In this document: positions 16,908 to 25,100 of the stretch, in pieces | Position numbering within the stretch: the first letter of the stretch is position 1 | Layout of the letters: the number at the start of each line of letters is the position of its first letter | From: Streptomyces solincola | GTDB lineage: Bacteria > Actinomycetota > Actinomycetes > Streptomycetales > Streptomycetaceae | Length of the DNA stretch: 64,000 bases | NCBI RefSeq assembly: GCF_002982015.1 | Contig: NZ_PVLV01000071.1 | Location: 1-64,000, forward strand | Direction: 5' to 3' | The notes under the pieces: generated by a model | Told to the model about the DNA's origin: nothing | Database searches by the model: none | Seen by the model: only the letters and a program-made list of their open reading frames with translations | Made by a program: the position numbers and the translations under genes

Positions 16908-17921
16908 ATGCTGATCGGTGAGGTGGCGCGGCGGTGCGGGGTCAGCGCCCGGATGCTCCGGCACTACGAGACGCTGGGCCTGGTCCGGCCGACCGGCCGC
17001 ACCGGCACCGGGTACCGCGCGTACGCCGAGGACGACCTGCGCCGGATCTTCCATGTGGAGAGCCTGCGGTCCCTGGGTCTCTCGCTGCGCGAGGTCGCGC
17101 GGGCCCTGGACGATCCGGGCTTCAGCCCCGCCGGGCTGGTGGACGACCTGATCCGGCGCACCGGCGAGCGCCTCGCGGCCGAGACGGAGCTGCTCACCCG
17201 CCTGCGCCGCATCGACGCGGCCGGGCCCGCCGACTGGGACGACGTGCTCCAGGCCGTCGCCCTGCTGCGGGCCCTGGGCTCCGCCAGCCCCAGGGCGCGC
17301 CAGCGCGCCGCCCTCGCCTCGGCGACGGAGGCTCCCGCCCCGGTGGACGCCCTGGTGGACGCGGTGCTGGCGGAGCGGGACCCGAACGTCGCGGGCGCCC
17401 TGCGGTGGGCCCTGGCCCGCGCGGGCCAGGACGCGCTCGCCCCGCTGTCCCGGGGGCTCGGCTCCCCCGACGCCGCCGTCCGCCGCCGTGCCGTGCGGGC
17501 CGTCGCCGGTCTTCCGCCCGGCCCGGCGGTGACCGAGGTGCTGCGCGAGGCCCACCGCACCAGCCCCGACGTGGCGGTACGCCGGCACGCGGCGTTGACG
17601 CTCGGGGCGCGGGGCGTGGCCGACGCCGTTCCGACGCTGGTCGACATGGTCGTCGTGGAGGTGAACGACGTGGACGCCGCCGACGCGCTGAGCACCCTGG
17701 CGGCCCGGCCCGCCCCCGCCGAGCGGATCGCCGCCCTGCTCGTCGAGCGGCTCGCTCACCGCGCCACCGGGCCCGCCGCCCGCCGGCGGCTGACCCAGGC
17801 GCTCGCCGGCATCCCGGGCCCCACCGCGACCCGCGCCCTGGCCGACCTGTGCGAGGACGAGGACCGGGCCGTCGCGCTCACCGCGAGCTACGTCCTGGGC
17901 ATGCGCGAGGGCCCCGGCTAG
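16908..17921 (+). CDS. MerR-family regulator fused to a C-terminal HEAT-repeat domain
   Basis: A 337-residue protein. Residues 1-70 are a MerR winged helix: MLIGEVARRCGVSARMLRHY, then the wing GLVRPTGRTGTGYRAY. The linker and dimerisation coil cover about residues 75-125. Beyond that, HEAT-like repeats fill the protein to its end (for example GALRWALARAGQDALAPLSR, and AVRRRAVRAVAGLP). No metal-binding Cys pair of the classic metal-sensing MerR proteins is present. The input is therefore probably a protein or small molecule bound by the repeats. The ribosome-binding site is weak and the gene is probably translated together with the HEAT gene 13 bp upstream. The palindromic promoter of the operon implies autoregulation. 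Confidence 0.85.
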   Translation: MLIGEVARRCGVSARMLRHYETLGLVRPTGRTGTGYRAYAEDDLRRIFHVESLRSLGLSLREVARALDDPGFSPAGLVDDLIRRTGERLAAETELLTRLRRIDAAGPADWDDVLQAVALLRALGSASPRARQRAALASATEAPAPVDALVDAVLAERDPNVAGALRWALARAGQDALAPLSRGLGSPDAAVRRRAVRAVAGLPPGPAVTEVLREAHRTSPDVAVRRHAALTLGARGVADAVPTLVDMVVVEVNDVDAADALSTLAARPAPAERIAALLVERLAHRATGPAARRRLTQALAGIPGPTATRALADLCEDEDRAVALTASYVLGMREGPG

Positions 17922-18001
17922 CCCCGTGCGCCGACCCCCACCCGTGAGGAAGGGGCCCGGTCCACGGGTCCGGCTCCTCCTGCCGGGCGTGTGGGCCGCG
18001 G

Positions 18002-18238
18002 TCAGACCACCTCGCCCCGGCTGCGGGCGTTGACGTACGCCGTCGCGGCGCTGATGCGTTCGGCGTCGGTCGCCCGGCGCACCCCGTCCGGCGGGCAGTC
18101 CCACTCCCGGCCGCCGCCGATGGGCCGCAGCTGGACGTACGGTCCGACCCGGCCCATCAGCCGCGCCACCCGCCCGGTGCGGATCTCCACGACGTACGCC
18201 CCCTCGGGCAGTCGGTCGCCCTCACACGACAGGCTCAC
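18002..18238 (-). CDS. Small conserved hypothetical protein
   Basis: A 78-residue soluble protein whose beta-rich first half (AYVVEIRTGRVARLMGRVGP, then YVQLRPIGG, then EWDCPP) looks like a small barrel or SH3-like module. A helical tail follows. I do not recognise a named domain, though the style is common among short streptomycete proteins encoded beside XRE/DUF397 pairs. It overlaps the end of the neighbouring 82-residue gene by 17 bases, so the two are translationally coupled, and both diverge from the XRE regulator gene. Confidence 0.6.
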   Translation of the reverse strand: MSLSCEGDRLPEGAYVVEIRTGRVARLMGRVGPYVQLRPIGGGREWDCPPDGVRRATDAERISAATAYVNARSRGEVV

Positions 18239-18470
18239 GTTCGGCCCCTTTCCCCGGCAGCGCGGCGGCGAGCAGCAGCGCCGTCTCCGCCGTGCAGCGT
18301 CCCAGTTCCACGAGCGGCCGTCCGTAGGAGGCGGCGGCGGTCACGGGGTCCAGACCCAGCGACGGCAGCGTGATCCCGGCCCTGTGCAGTGCCGCGCGCA
18401 ATTCCGTCACCGCGCCCATCGCCTCCCGGATTCCGGTCTCCTGCGACGCCCACTCGCTTGCCTTCTCCAC
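18222..18470 (-). CDS. Small conserved hypothetical protein, helical
   Basis: An 82-residue, mostly helical protein with a GTG start at 18470 and an AGGG element a few bases upstream. Visible segments are AVTELRAALHRAGITLPSLG and LVELGRCTAETALLLAAALP. There is no signal peptide or convincing membrane span. It is co-transcribed with the overlapping 78-residue gene and divergent from the XRE regulator at 18587. That arrangement suggests the two small proteins belong to the same regulatory cassette. Function unknown. Confidence 0.55.
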   Translation of the reverse strand: MEKASEWASQETGIREAMGAVTELRAALHRAGITLPSLGLDPVTAAASYGRPLVELGRCTAETALLLAAALPGKGAEREPVV

Positions 18471-18586
18471 AACGCTGCCCTTTCGTCGTCCATTTCTCGC
18501 TTACGGCCACCAGAGTGACCCGGATTCCGTAACATCGGCAGACGGTCGGGCACTACAACGGCAGGGCAGGCGAGGGGAGTTAATCC

Positions 18587-19429
18587 ATGGCCAAAGGCGT
18601 GGGGCCGGGACACCGGGCGACCTGGGAGTTCTGGGGCGAGGAACTGCGGGAGCGCCGAATGAAGGCGGGCCTGACGCAGGACGACCTGGGCCGTCGGGTG
18701 TTCGTTTCCGGCGGCTACATCGGCCAGTTCGAACAGGCGATTCGCAAACCGCAGTTGGACGTGGCGGCGCGGATCGACGAGATCCTGCAAAGCGGAGGCT
18801 TTTTCGAGCGGATGTGTCGCAAGCTCATCAACAAGTCGCCGTACGCGGACTATTTCCGCGAGGTGGCGGACCTGGAGGCGCTGGCGACGACGATCTGCGA
18901 GTTCGCGCCGACGGTGGTGCCGGGACTGCTCCAGACGGCGGAGTACGCACGCCAGGTCACCGTCGCGGCCAACCCCTTCGCCGCCGACGAGTACGTCGAG
19001 GAGAAGGTCAGTTCACGGACCGACCGCTCCCGCATCCTGGCGGACGCTACACGACCCGAGTATTGGGTCGTCCTCCATGAGAACGTCCTCCGGGTGCAGG
19101 TCGGCGGCCCGGGGGTGATGGCCGCCCAACTGGAGCACATCGCGGCCCGAGCGCGGGCCAGGGAACTGGTGGTGGCAGTGATCCCGTGCGTAGCTGGTGC
19201 GCACCCCTCCATGATGGGATCGCTGAAGCTCATGGAGTTCGAAGACGCCCCGCCCGTCGGCTACACCGAGACCGCGTTCACCGGCACGCTCCTGGACGAT
19301 CCGGCGGTAGTGAAGAAGGCTCGCCGTGCCTACGATCTACTGAGGGTCGCCGCGTTGTCGCCGGAGGCGTCCCTCGCCCTGATCGAGTCGGCGGCGGAGG
19401 AATTCAGACGATGCGCGCGTACGACCTGA
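18587..19429 (+). CDS. XRE-family regulator with DUF5753-type sensor domain
   Basis: A 280-residue protein. The HTH covers about residues 15-70 (ELRERRMKAGLTQDDLGRRV, then SGGYIGQFEQAIRKP). The rest matches the large streptomycete DUF5753 group (EFAPTVVPGLLQTAEYARQV, then RQxxL-like RTDRSRIL, then EHIAARARAREL and SLKLMEFED). Proteins of this group work with a DUF397 partner encoded next door and influence development or secondary metabolism in the cases studied (WhiJ-type). Here the DUF397 gene overlaps the 3' end by 19 bases. The start ATG follows a GGGGAG site. Confidence 0.9.
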   Translation: MAKGVGPGHRATWEFWGEELRERRMKAGLTQDDLGRRVFVSGGYIGQFEQAIRKPQLDVAARIDEILQSGGFFERMCRKLINKSPYADYFREVADLEALATTICEFAPTVVPGLLQTAEYARQVTVAANPFAADEYVEEKVSSRTDRSRILADATRPEYWVVLHENVLRVQVGGPGVMAAQLEHIAARARARELVVAVIPCVAGAHPSMMGSLKLMEFEDAPPVGYTETAFTGTLLDDPAVVKKARRAYDLLRVAALSPEASLALIESAAEEFRRCARTT

Positions 19430-19695
19430 GCACCGCCCACTGGTTCAAGAGCTCCTACAGCAACGGCTCCGGCGGAAACTGCGTCGAAGTCGCGTACGAC
19501 TTCACCGGGGCCGCCGCCTGGCGCAAGAGCACGTACAGCAACGGCGAAGGCGGCGACTGCCTCGAAGTCCGCGACGACGTCCCCGGGGTCGTCCCCGTCC
19601 GGGACAGCAAGGTGACCGACGGTCCCGTGGTCGTCGTGGGCGCGGCCGCCTGGTCCGCGTTCGTGGGGCTCGCGGCGGCGGACGCCCGTATCTGA
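19411..19695 (+). CDS. DUF397 protein with duplicated motif, partner of the XRE regulator
   Basis: A 94-residue protein of the DUF397 family, small partners of XRE/DUF5753 regulators. The hallmark W.KSSYS.G.GG.CVEV occurs twice: WFKSSYSNGSGGNCVEV at about residues 11-27 and WRKSTYSNGEGGDCLEV at about 38-54. The usual single-motif tail (VRDSK, then W..F) follows. The ATG at 19411 overlaps the regulator gene, so the two are made together. The duplication suggests an internal tandem copy of the first half. Confidence 0.88.
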   Translation: MRAYDLSTAHWFKSSYSNGSGGNCVEVAYDFTGAAAWRKSTYSNGEGGDCLEVRDDVPGVVPVRDSKVTDGPVVVVGAAAWSAFVGLAAADARI

Positions 19696-19706
19696 GGGGG
19701 CCGGGT

Positions 19707-20495
19707 CTACTTCAGTTGCCGTCGGGCGGCCGGTTCGCGCAGGCCCGCGTCCTTGCGCAGGGCGCGGGCCAGCACCACGCCCACGACGATCAGGCCGACG
19801 CTGAAGTAGCGGGGGCCGCCGTCGAAGACCAGGCTGAGGATGCCGGCCGGGATCAGCAGCCCGACGAAGGGCAGCAGGAGATCGCGTACGGGCGGCTCGT
19901 GCTCCCCGGTGCCCATGCGGGAGCGGACGACGGCCGGGTACCACTCGGTGAAGCGGGCCGCCGTGACGAACGCGGCGGCCTGCACCAGCCAGCCCGTCCA
20001 CAGGTTGTCCGGGTTGTGCAGGATGAGGTCGCCGCAGGCGTCGGCCACCGTCGCGGACAGGAAGGCCAGCGCCCAGGCGGCGGTGATGACCCGGTTGGTG
20101 CGCAGGAAGTCCGGTTCCCGCCACAGGTCGCGGTCGCACTTCTGGCGGGCGTAGGGGAGCGTGAGGGGCGCGCGCACGGCGAGCGAGACGAGGCAGAGCA
20201 GCACCACCGTGAGGTTGGTCACTTCGCCCGCGTAGCTTTCCAGCCATCGCACGATGTTTTCCGGCGCGGTGAGGCCGAGGACGCCGAGGGCGGCGAAGAC
20301 CGCGACGGCGGTCGGTTCGGTGACGCCCATGGCGGCGTCCTGGCCGGTGGCGTGCCGCAGGGCGAGCAGCGCGAGGGCCGCGGCGAGCGCGGCGATCACC
20401 CCGTATCCGTACCGCCCGGGGCCGCTTACCAGGGAGAAGACCATCCACGGCAGCATGCCGACGACGGAGTTGTTCAGCAGGCGGGCGGTACGCAT
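19707..20495 (-). CDS. Multi-spanning membrane protein of unknown function
   Basis: This 262-residue protein has about seven hydrophobic segments, including VVGMLPWMVFSLVSGPGRYG and GVIAALAAALALLALRHATG near the N-terminus and PFVGLLIPAGILSLVF late. Between them are a short conserved-looking loop with TEWYPAVVRSRMGTGE and a basic tail. No transporter or enzyme signature is visible. Similar streptomycete proteins are annotated only as integral membrane proteins. It converges on the DUF397 gene, with only 11 bp between the stops, and appears to be a single-gene unit. Confidence 0.7.
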   Translation of the reverse strand: MRTARLLNNSVVGMLPWMVFSLVSGPGRYGYGVIAALAAALALLALRHATGQDAAMGVTEPTAVAVFAALGVLGLTAPENIVRWLESYAGEVTNLTVVLLCLVSLAVRAPLTLPYARQKCDRDLWREPDFLRTNRVITAAWALAFLSATVADACGDLILHNPDNLWTGWLVQAAAFVTAARFTEWYPAVVRSRMGTGEHEPPVRDLLLPFVGLLIPAGILSLVFDGGPRYFSVGLIVVGVVLARALRKDAGLREPAARRQLK

Positions 20496-20599
20496 GGTTC
20501 CAGCGTGGCGCGCGGGGCGCGGTGACGCGAGTGTTGATCGCCCGACCGCCGGTCATCAAGGCGGCTTATGGGGTCATAGGCAGGGGGCGGGTACTGAGG

Positions 20600-20618
20600 T
20601 GAGGGCAGCCTTACTTAG
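20600..20618 (+). promoter_or_regulatory. Candidate iron box upstream of the ferredoxin reductase
   Basis: TGAGGGCAGCCTTACTTAG at 20600-20618 matches the remembered actinobacterial iron box TTAGGTTAGGCTAACCTAA at about 12 of 19 positions. It includes the dyad CAGCCT-TACTT-AGGCTG-like core that continues to 20622. It lies about 60-75 bp before the fprA start, in the promoter region. DmdR/IdeR-type repressors bind such boxes when iron is sufficient. The match is partial, so this is a candidate only. Confidence 0.45.
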
Positions 20619-20674
20619 GCTGGTGCGCGAGCATGTACGTTTCGCGCTCTCTCCTCGCTCGAAGGGAATCCGCC

Positions 20675-22111
20675 ATGCCCCGCCCCCTGCGGGTCGCGAT
20701 CGTCGGTGCCGGCCCCGCCGGGATCTACGCCGCCGACGCCCTGCTGAAGTCCGACACCGCCGCCGACCCCGGTGTGTCGATCGACCTCTTCGAGCGCATG
20801 CCCGCGCCGTTCGGCCTGATCCGCTACGGCGTCGCGCCGGACCACCCGCGGATCAAGGGCATCATCACCGCGCTGCACCAGGTGCTGGACAAGCCGCAGA
20901 TCCGGCTGTTCGGCAACGTGGACTACGGCAAGGACCTCTCGCTGGACGACCTGCGCGCGTTCTACGACGCGGTGATCTTCTCCACCGGTGCGACCGCCGA
21001 CCGCGAGCTGCGGATCCCCGGCGTCGAGCTGGACGGCTCCTACGGCGCGGCGGACTTCGTCTCCTGGTACGACGGGCACCCGGACGTGCCGCGCACCTGG
21101 CCGCTGGAGGCGGAGAAGGTCGCGGTGCTGGGCGTGGGCAACGTGGCGCTGGACATCGCGCGGGTGCTGGCGAAGACGGCGGACGAGCTGCTGCCGACGG
21201 AGATCCCGCCGAACGTCTACGAGGGCCTGAAGCAGAACAAGGCGCTGGAGGTGCACGTCTTCGGGCGGCGCGGCCCGGCGCAGGCGAAGTTCTCCCCGAT
21301 GGAGCTGCGCGAGCTGGACCACTCGCCGAACATCGAGGTCATCGTCAACCCCGAGGACATCGACTACGACGACGGCTCGATCGAGCAGCGCCGGTCGAAC
21401 AAGCAGGTCGACATGGTCGCCAAGACCCTGGAGAACTGGGCGATCCGGGACGTCGGCGACCGGCCGCACAAGCTGTTCCTGCACTTCTTCGAGTCCCCGA
21501 CGGAGATCGTCGGCGAGGACGGCAAGGTCACCGGGCTGCGCACCGAGCGCACCGAGCTGGACGGCACCGGCAACGTGCGCGGCACGGGTCAGTTCACCAC
21601 CTGGGACGTGCAGTCCGTCTACCGGGCGGTCGGCTACCTCTCCGACGAGCTGGTGAAGCTGCCGTGGGACGTGGCCAGCGGCACCGTGCCGGACGCCGGC
21701 GGCCGGGTGATCGAGGAGGGCGGCCAGCCGATGCCGTCCACCTACGTCACCGGCTGGATCCGCCGGGGGCCGGTCGGCCTGATCGGCCACACCAAGGGCG
21801 ACGCCAACGAGACCGTGGGCAACCTGCTGGCGGACTTCGCCGAGGGCAGGCTGCTGACCCCGCGCGCCCCGGAGGAGGACGCGGTGGTCGACTTCCTCGC
21901 GTCCAAGGGCGTGGAGTACACCACCTGGGACGGCTGGTACCGGCTGGACGCGGCCGAGAAGGCGCTGGGCGCGCTCCAGGGCCGGGAGCGGGTCAAGATC
22001 GTCGAGCGTCGCGGCATGCTGGACGCCAGCGCCGACCCGGCGCAGCTCAAGGCCGCCGTCGAGACGGCCGTGGCCGAGGCGATCGTCGCCGAGAGCGGCC
22101 TGGGGAAGTAG
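20675..22111 (+). CDS. fprA: Ferredoxin--NADP+ reductase, adrenodoxin-reductase type
   Basis: A 478-residue FAD enzyme that moves electrons between NADPH and ferredoxin, usually for cytochromes P450 or iron metabolism. RVAIVGAGPAGIYAADAL is the FAD-binding Rossmann motif at the N-terminus. RYGVAPDHPRIKG is diagnostic of the FprA/adrenodoxin reductase family. VAVLGVGNVALDIARVLAK is the NADP site, and GWIRRGPVGLIGHTKGDANE is the conserved C-terminal FAD contact. ATG at 20675 has a GAAGGGA site; upstream in-frame codons lack one. It is monocistronic and ends at a convergent hairpin. A possible iron box lies upstream. Confidence 0.93.
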   Translation: MPRPLRVAIVGAGPAGIYAADALLKSDTAADPGVSIDLFERMPAPFGLIRYGVAPDHPRIKGIITALHQVLDKPQIRLFGNVDYGKDLSLDDLRAFYDAVIFSTGATADRELRIPGVELDGSYGAADFVSWYDGHPDVPRTWPLEAEKVAVLGVGNVALDIARVLAKTADELLPTEIPPNVYEGLKQNKALEVHVFGRRGPAQAKFSPMELRELDHSPNIEVIVNPEDIDYDDGSIEQRRSNKQVDMVAKTLENWAIRDVGDRPHKLFLHFFESPTEIVGEDGKVTGLRTERTELDGTGNVRGTGQFTTWDVQSVYRAVGYLSDELVKLPWDVASGTVPDAGGRVIEEGGQPMPSTYVTGWIRRGPVGLIGHTKGDANETVGNLLADFAEGRLLTPRAPEEDAVVDFLASKGVEYTTWDGWYRLDAAEKALGALQGRERVKIVERRGMLDASADPAQLKAAVETAVAEAIVAESGLGK

Positions 22112-22143
22112 ACGGCAAGGCCCTTGTAGGGCCGCGCGGGTGA

Positions 22144-22189
22144 CGGCGGGGGCCGTACCGGATCTCACCTTCCGGTACAGCCCCCGCCG
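22144..22189. terminator. Bidirectional terminator between fprA and the ATPase gene
   Basis: Arms 22144-22162 and 22171-22189 are complementary at 18 of 19 positions (one G-T type mismatch) around an 8-base loop. It sits between two convergent stops, fprA at 22111 and the ATPase at 22199, and can end both transcripts. Confidence 0.8.
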
Positions 22190-22198
22190 CTTCGCGCG

Positions 22199-25100
22199 CT
22201 ACCCGCCTTCCGCGGCGCGGGTGATGGCGCTCTCCACGGCGGCGACCCGGTCGGCGAGCAGTCCCAGTGCGGCCACCGCGCGGGCCGCGGCGTCGTCGCC
22301 CGCGCCGCCGAGGGCGCGCTCCCGGGCGTGGGCGGCGGTGATCTCGGCCCAGCGGGCGGCCTGCCGGGCGGTCAGCGGCCCGCGCAGCGCGGCCAGCTTC
22401 AGCAGGTCGGCCTCGGCCCCGGCGGCGAGGGTCGCCGCCTGGGCGGTGTAGTGGTCGTCCACCACGGCCGCCAGCTCCGCACCGTCCATCACCGGGGAGA
22501 TCCGGGCGGCGATCCGGTTCATGTCGCGGTAGGAGCCCTGGAGCCGGAACGGCGGCTCGGCGCGGGCCGCGTCACCCTGGGCGGCCGAGGCGAGATAGGC
22601 CGCGTTGACGGCGAGGACGGTGCGGCGGGCGGCCAGCAGGTGGCGCAGCACCGCGAGGACGCGGTCGAGTTCGGCCGGCGGGTAGGGGTGGGCGAGCCGG
22701 TCGCGTGCCGCCGTCGGGTCGCCTTCGGCGAGGCGGACCAGCAGTTCCAGGTCGGCGCGGTCGCGGGCGGCGAGCGGGGCCAGGTCGGGCTGGGAGGTGA
22801 GGGCGTTCTCCACGAAGCTGAGGGCGAAGGCGTCCTCCTTGCCGGTCAGCGCGTCGCCGAGGTTCCACACGTGGGCGCGGTTGGCGAGCATGTCGGGGAC
22901 GCGGAAGCGCCGGCCGGACTCGGTGTAGGGGTTGCCGGCCATGCACACGGCGAACCGCTTGCCGCGCAGGTCGTGGCCGTCCAGGGTGCGGGTGGCGTCG
23001 CACAGCGGGACGAACCGCTGGAGCAGCTCGGGCGAGGTGTGCTGGATGTCGTCCAGGTACAGCAGCACGTTGTCGGCGGCCCGCAGCGCGAAGGCGATCT
23101 TCTCCAGCTCCCGGCGGGCGGAGGCGTCCGGCGCGGCGGCCGGGTCCAGCGAGGTGGTGGCCTGCCCGAGCGCCGGGCCGTCCACCTTCACCAGCAGCAG
23201 GCCCAGGCGCTCGGCGACGTACTCGACCAGCGTGGTCTTGCCGTAGCCCGGCGGGGAGAGCAGGAGCAGCAGGCCGCCGGAGCCGGTGCGCTCGCGGCCC
23301 GCCGTGCCGAGCTGCCCGGCCAGGCTGCCGCCGACCAGCGGCAGGTACACCTCGTCGACCAGGCGGCCGCGGACGAAGCCGGGCAGCGGGCGGGGGCGGT
23401 GGTCCTCCAGCCGCAGCCTGCGGCGCTCGGCCTCCAGCAGCGCGGCGCGGCGGCGCTGGTAGGCGCGGAAGCCGGGGGCGGCGGTCGCCGCGAAGCGCGC
23501 GGTCCGGGCCAGGAACTCGTCCAGTCGGACGGTGAGCGCGCCGCGCTCGATCCTCGGGTGGACGCCGAGCAGGCCGTCGGCGACGGCCACCGGAGCGCCG
23601 CCGGTGCCGGGGTCGTAGCGGGTGAGGTCGGGGCAGACCTCCATCGCCACCGCCTCGGCCAGGTCCCCGGGGGCGGGCGGTTCGGCGCGGGCGGCGGCGT
23701 ACGCGGTGAGCCAGCCCTCCACCAGGCGGCGGCCGCCCGCGAGGTCCCCGGCGGCCAGTCGGTCGCGTACGTCGTGCGCGTACGGGGCCGGGTCCCCGGC
23801 CGCGCGGCGGAAGTCGGTCAGCAGGGCGCGGGCCGCCGGGCCTGCCACGAAGGACTCGCCGGTCGCCAGCTCCTCCACCAGGTAGGCGGCGGCGCCCTCG
23901 TCCAGCCCGCTATCCTCGGCCAGTTCGCGCCGCAGGGCGTCGAGTCCGGGTGCGGTGCCGAAGACGTCCCGGGCGCGGGCGAGGGAGGCGGCCTGGCGGG
24001 CCCTGGCCCGCCGCACCTCCTCCGGCTGCGCCGCCCAGGCCGTCTGGGCGGCGGCCCGGTCGGCGGCCGGGTGCCGCAGCAGGCCCGCCCGCCGGTGCAG
24101 CCGCACCAGAACGTCCAGGATCACCGCCGCGTCGTGGTCGTGCACCCCGCGCTCGTAGCCCTCGTCGTAGGCGGCGGCGGCCGCCCGGCGCACCAGCTCG
24201 GGCAGCCGTGCCGGGTCGGCGGCCAGCGCGGCGGCCCCGTGCTCGGCCAGCAGCCTGGCCGCCAGGTGCTCGCCGCGGTACACCTCGGCGTCCTCGGACG
24301 GCAGGTGCCGGTCCCAGTAGGGGCGGGTGTCGGCGAAGCCGGGGTCCTCGACGGGGGCGCGGTAGTCGGTGCCGGTCAGCGCGAAGACGGGGACGCCGTC
24401 CGGGCCGGGCAGCAGGGTCAGCTCGGGCGGACGGGTGGTGACGGTGAACCGGTGGGCCCCCAGCCGCAGGGTGGCGCCGCCGTCGGCGTACAGCTCGGCC
24501 CGGTCCCTCAGGGTGCGGGCGGTCTCCTCCCGTACGGCGGTGAGCCGCCCTTCGAGCTCCTCGGCCCGCGCGGTGTCGCCGAGGTCGCGCAGCTCGGCGG
24601 CGCTGCGGCGGACCCCCGCCACCATCGGGTCGGCGGCGAACAGGGCGGCGGCGTCGTCCGGTCCGGCCAGGGCGGCGGCCCGCCGGGCGACGGCGGCCAG
24701 CACCCGGTGCGCGGAGGCGGCCAGCCTCTCGGCGCGCCGGACCCGCTCGTCCAGCAGGGACTGCCGGCGGGCGGCGAAGGCGTCCTGCACCTCGGCCCGC
24801 CGGTCGGCGATCTCGGCGAGCCTGCCCTCGTGGCCGGCGAAGCGGGACTCCAGGGCGTCGAGCCGCACCAGCAGCCCGGCCAGCTCGGTGTCGCACGCCT
24901 GCGGGGTGGCGGCGGCGGCGAGCGCCCCGCCGACCGCCTGTGCCAGCAGTCCGCACTCCGCCGCGTAGGCGGCCCGGTCCTCGGCGTCGGTCAGCTCGCG
25001 CCGGCGGGCGGTCAGCACGGCACGGGCCCGGTTGAGCGCGGCCAGCACCTCCGCGATCCGCTCCAGGACGGCGGTGCGCACGGTGGCGTCGCCGGCGTCC

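Noticed and set aside
17930-18000. Possible convergent terminator between the MerR-HEAT gene and the small minus-strand gene
   Set aside because: GGGGCCCGGTCC and GGGTCCGGCTCC pair only imperfectly with mismatches, so I do not list it as a feature.
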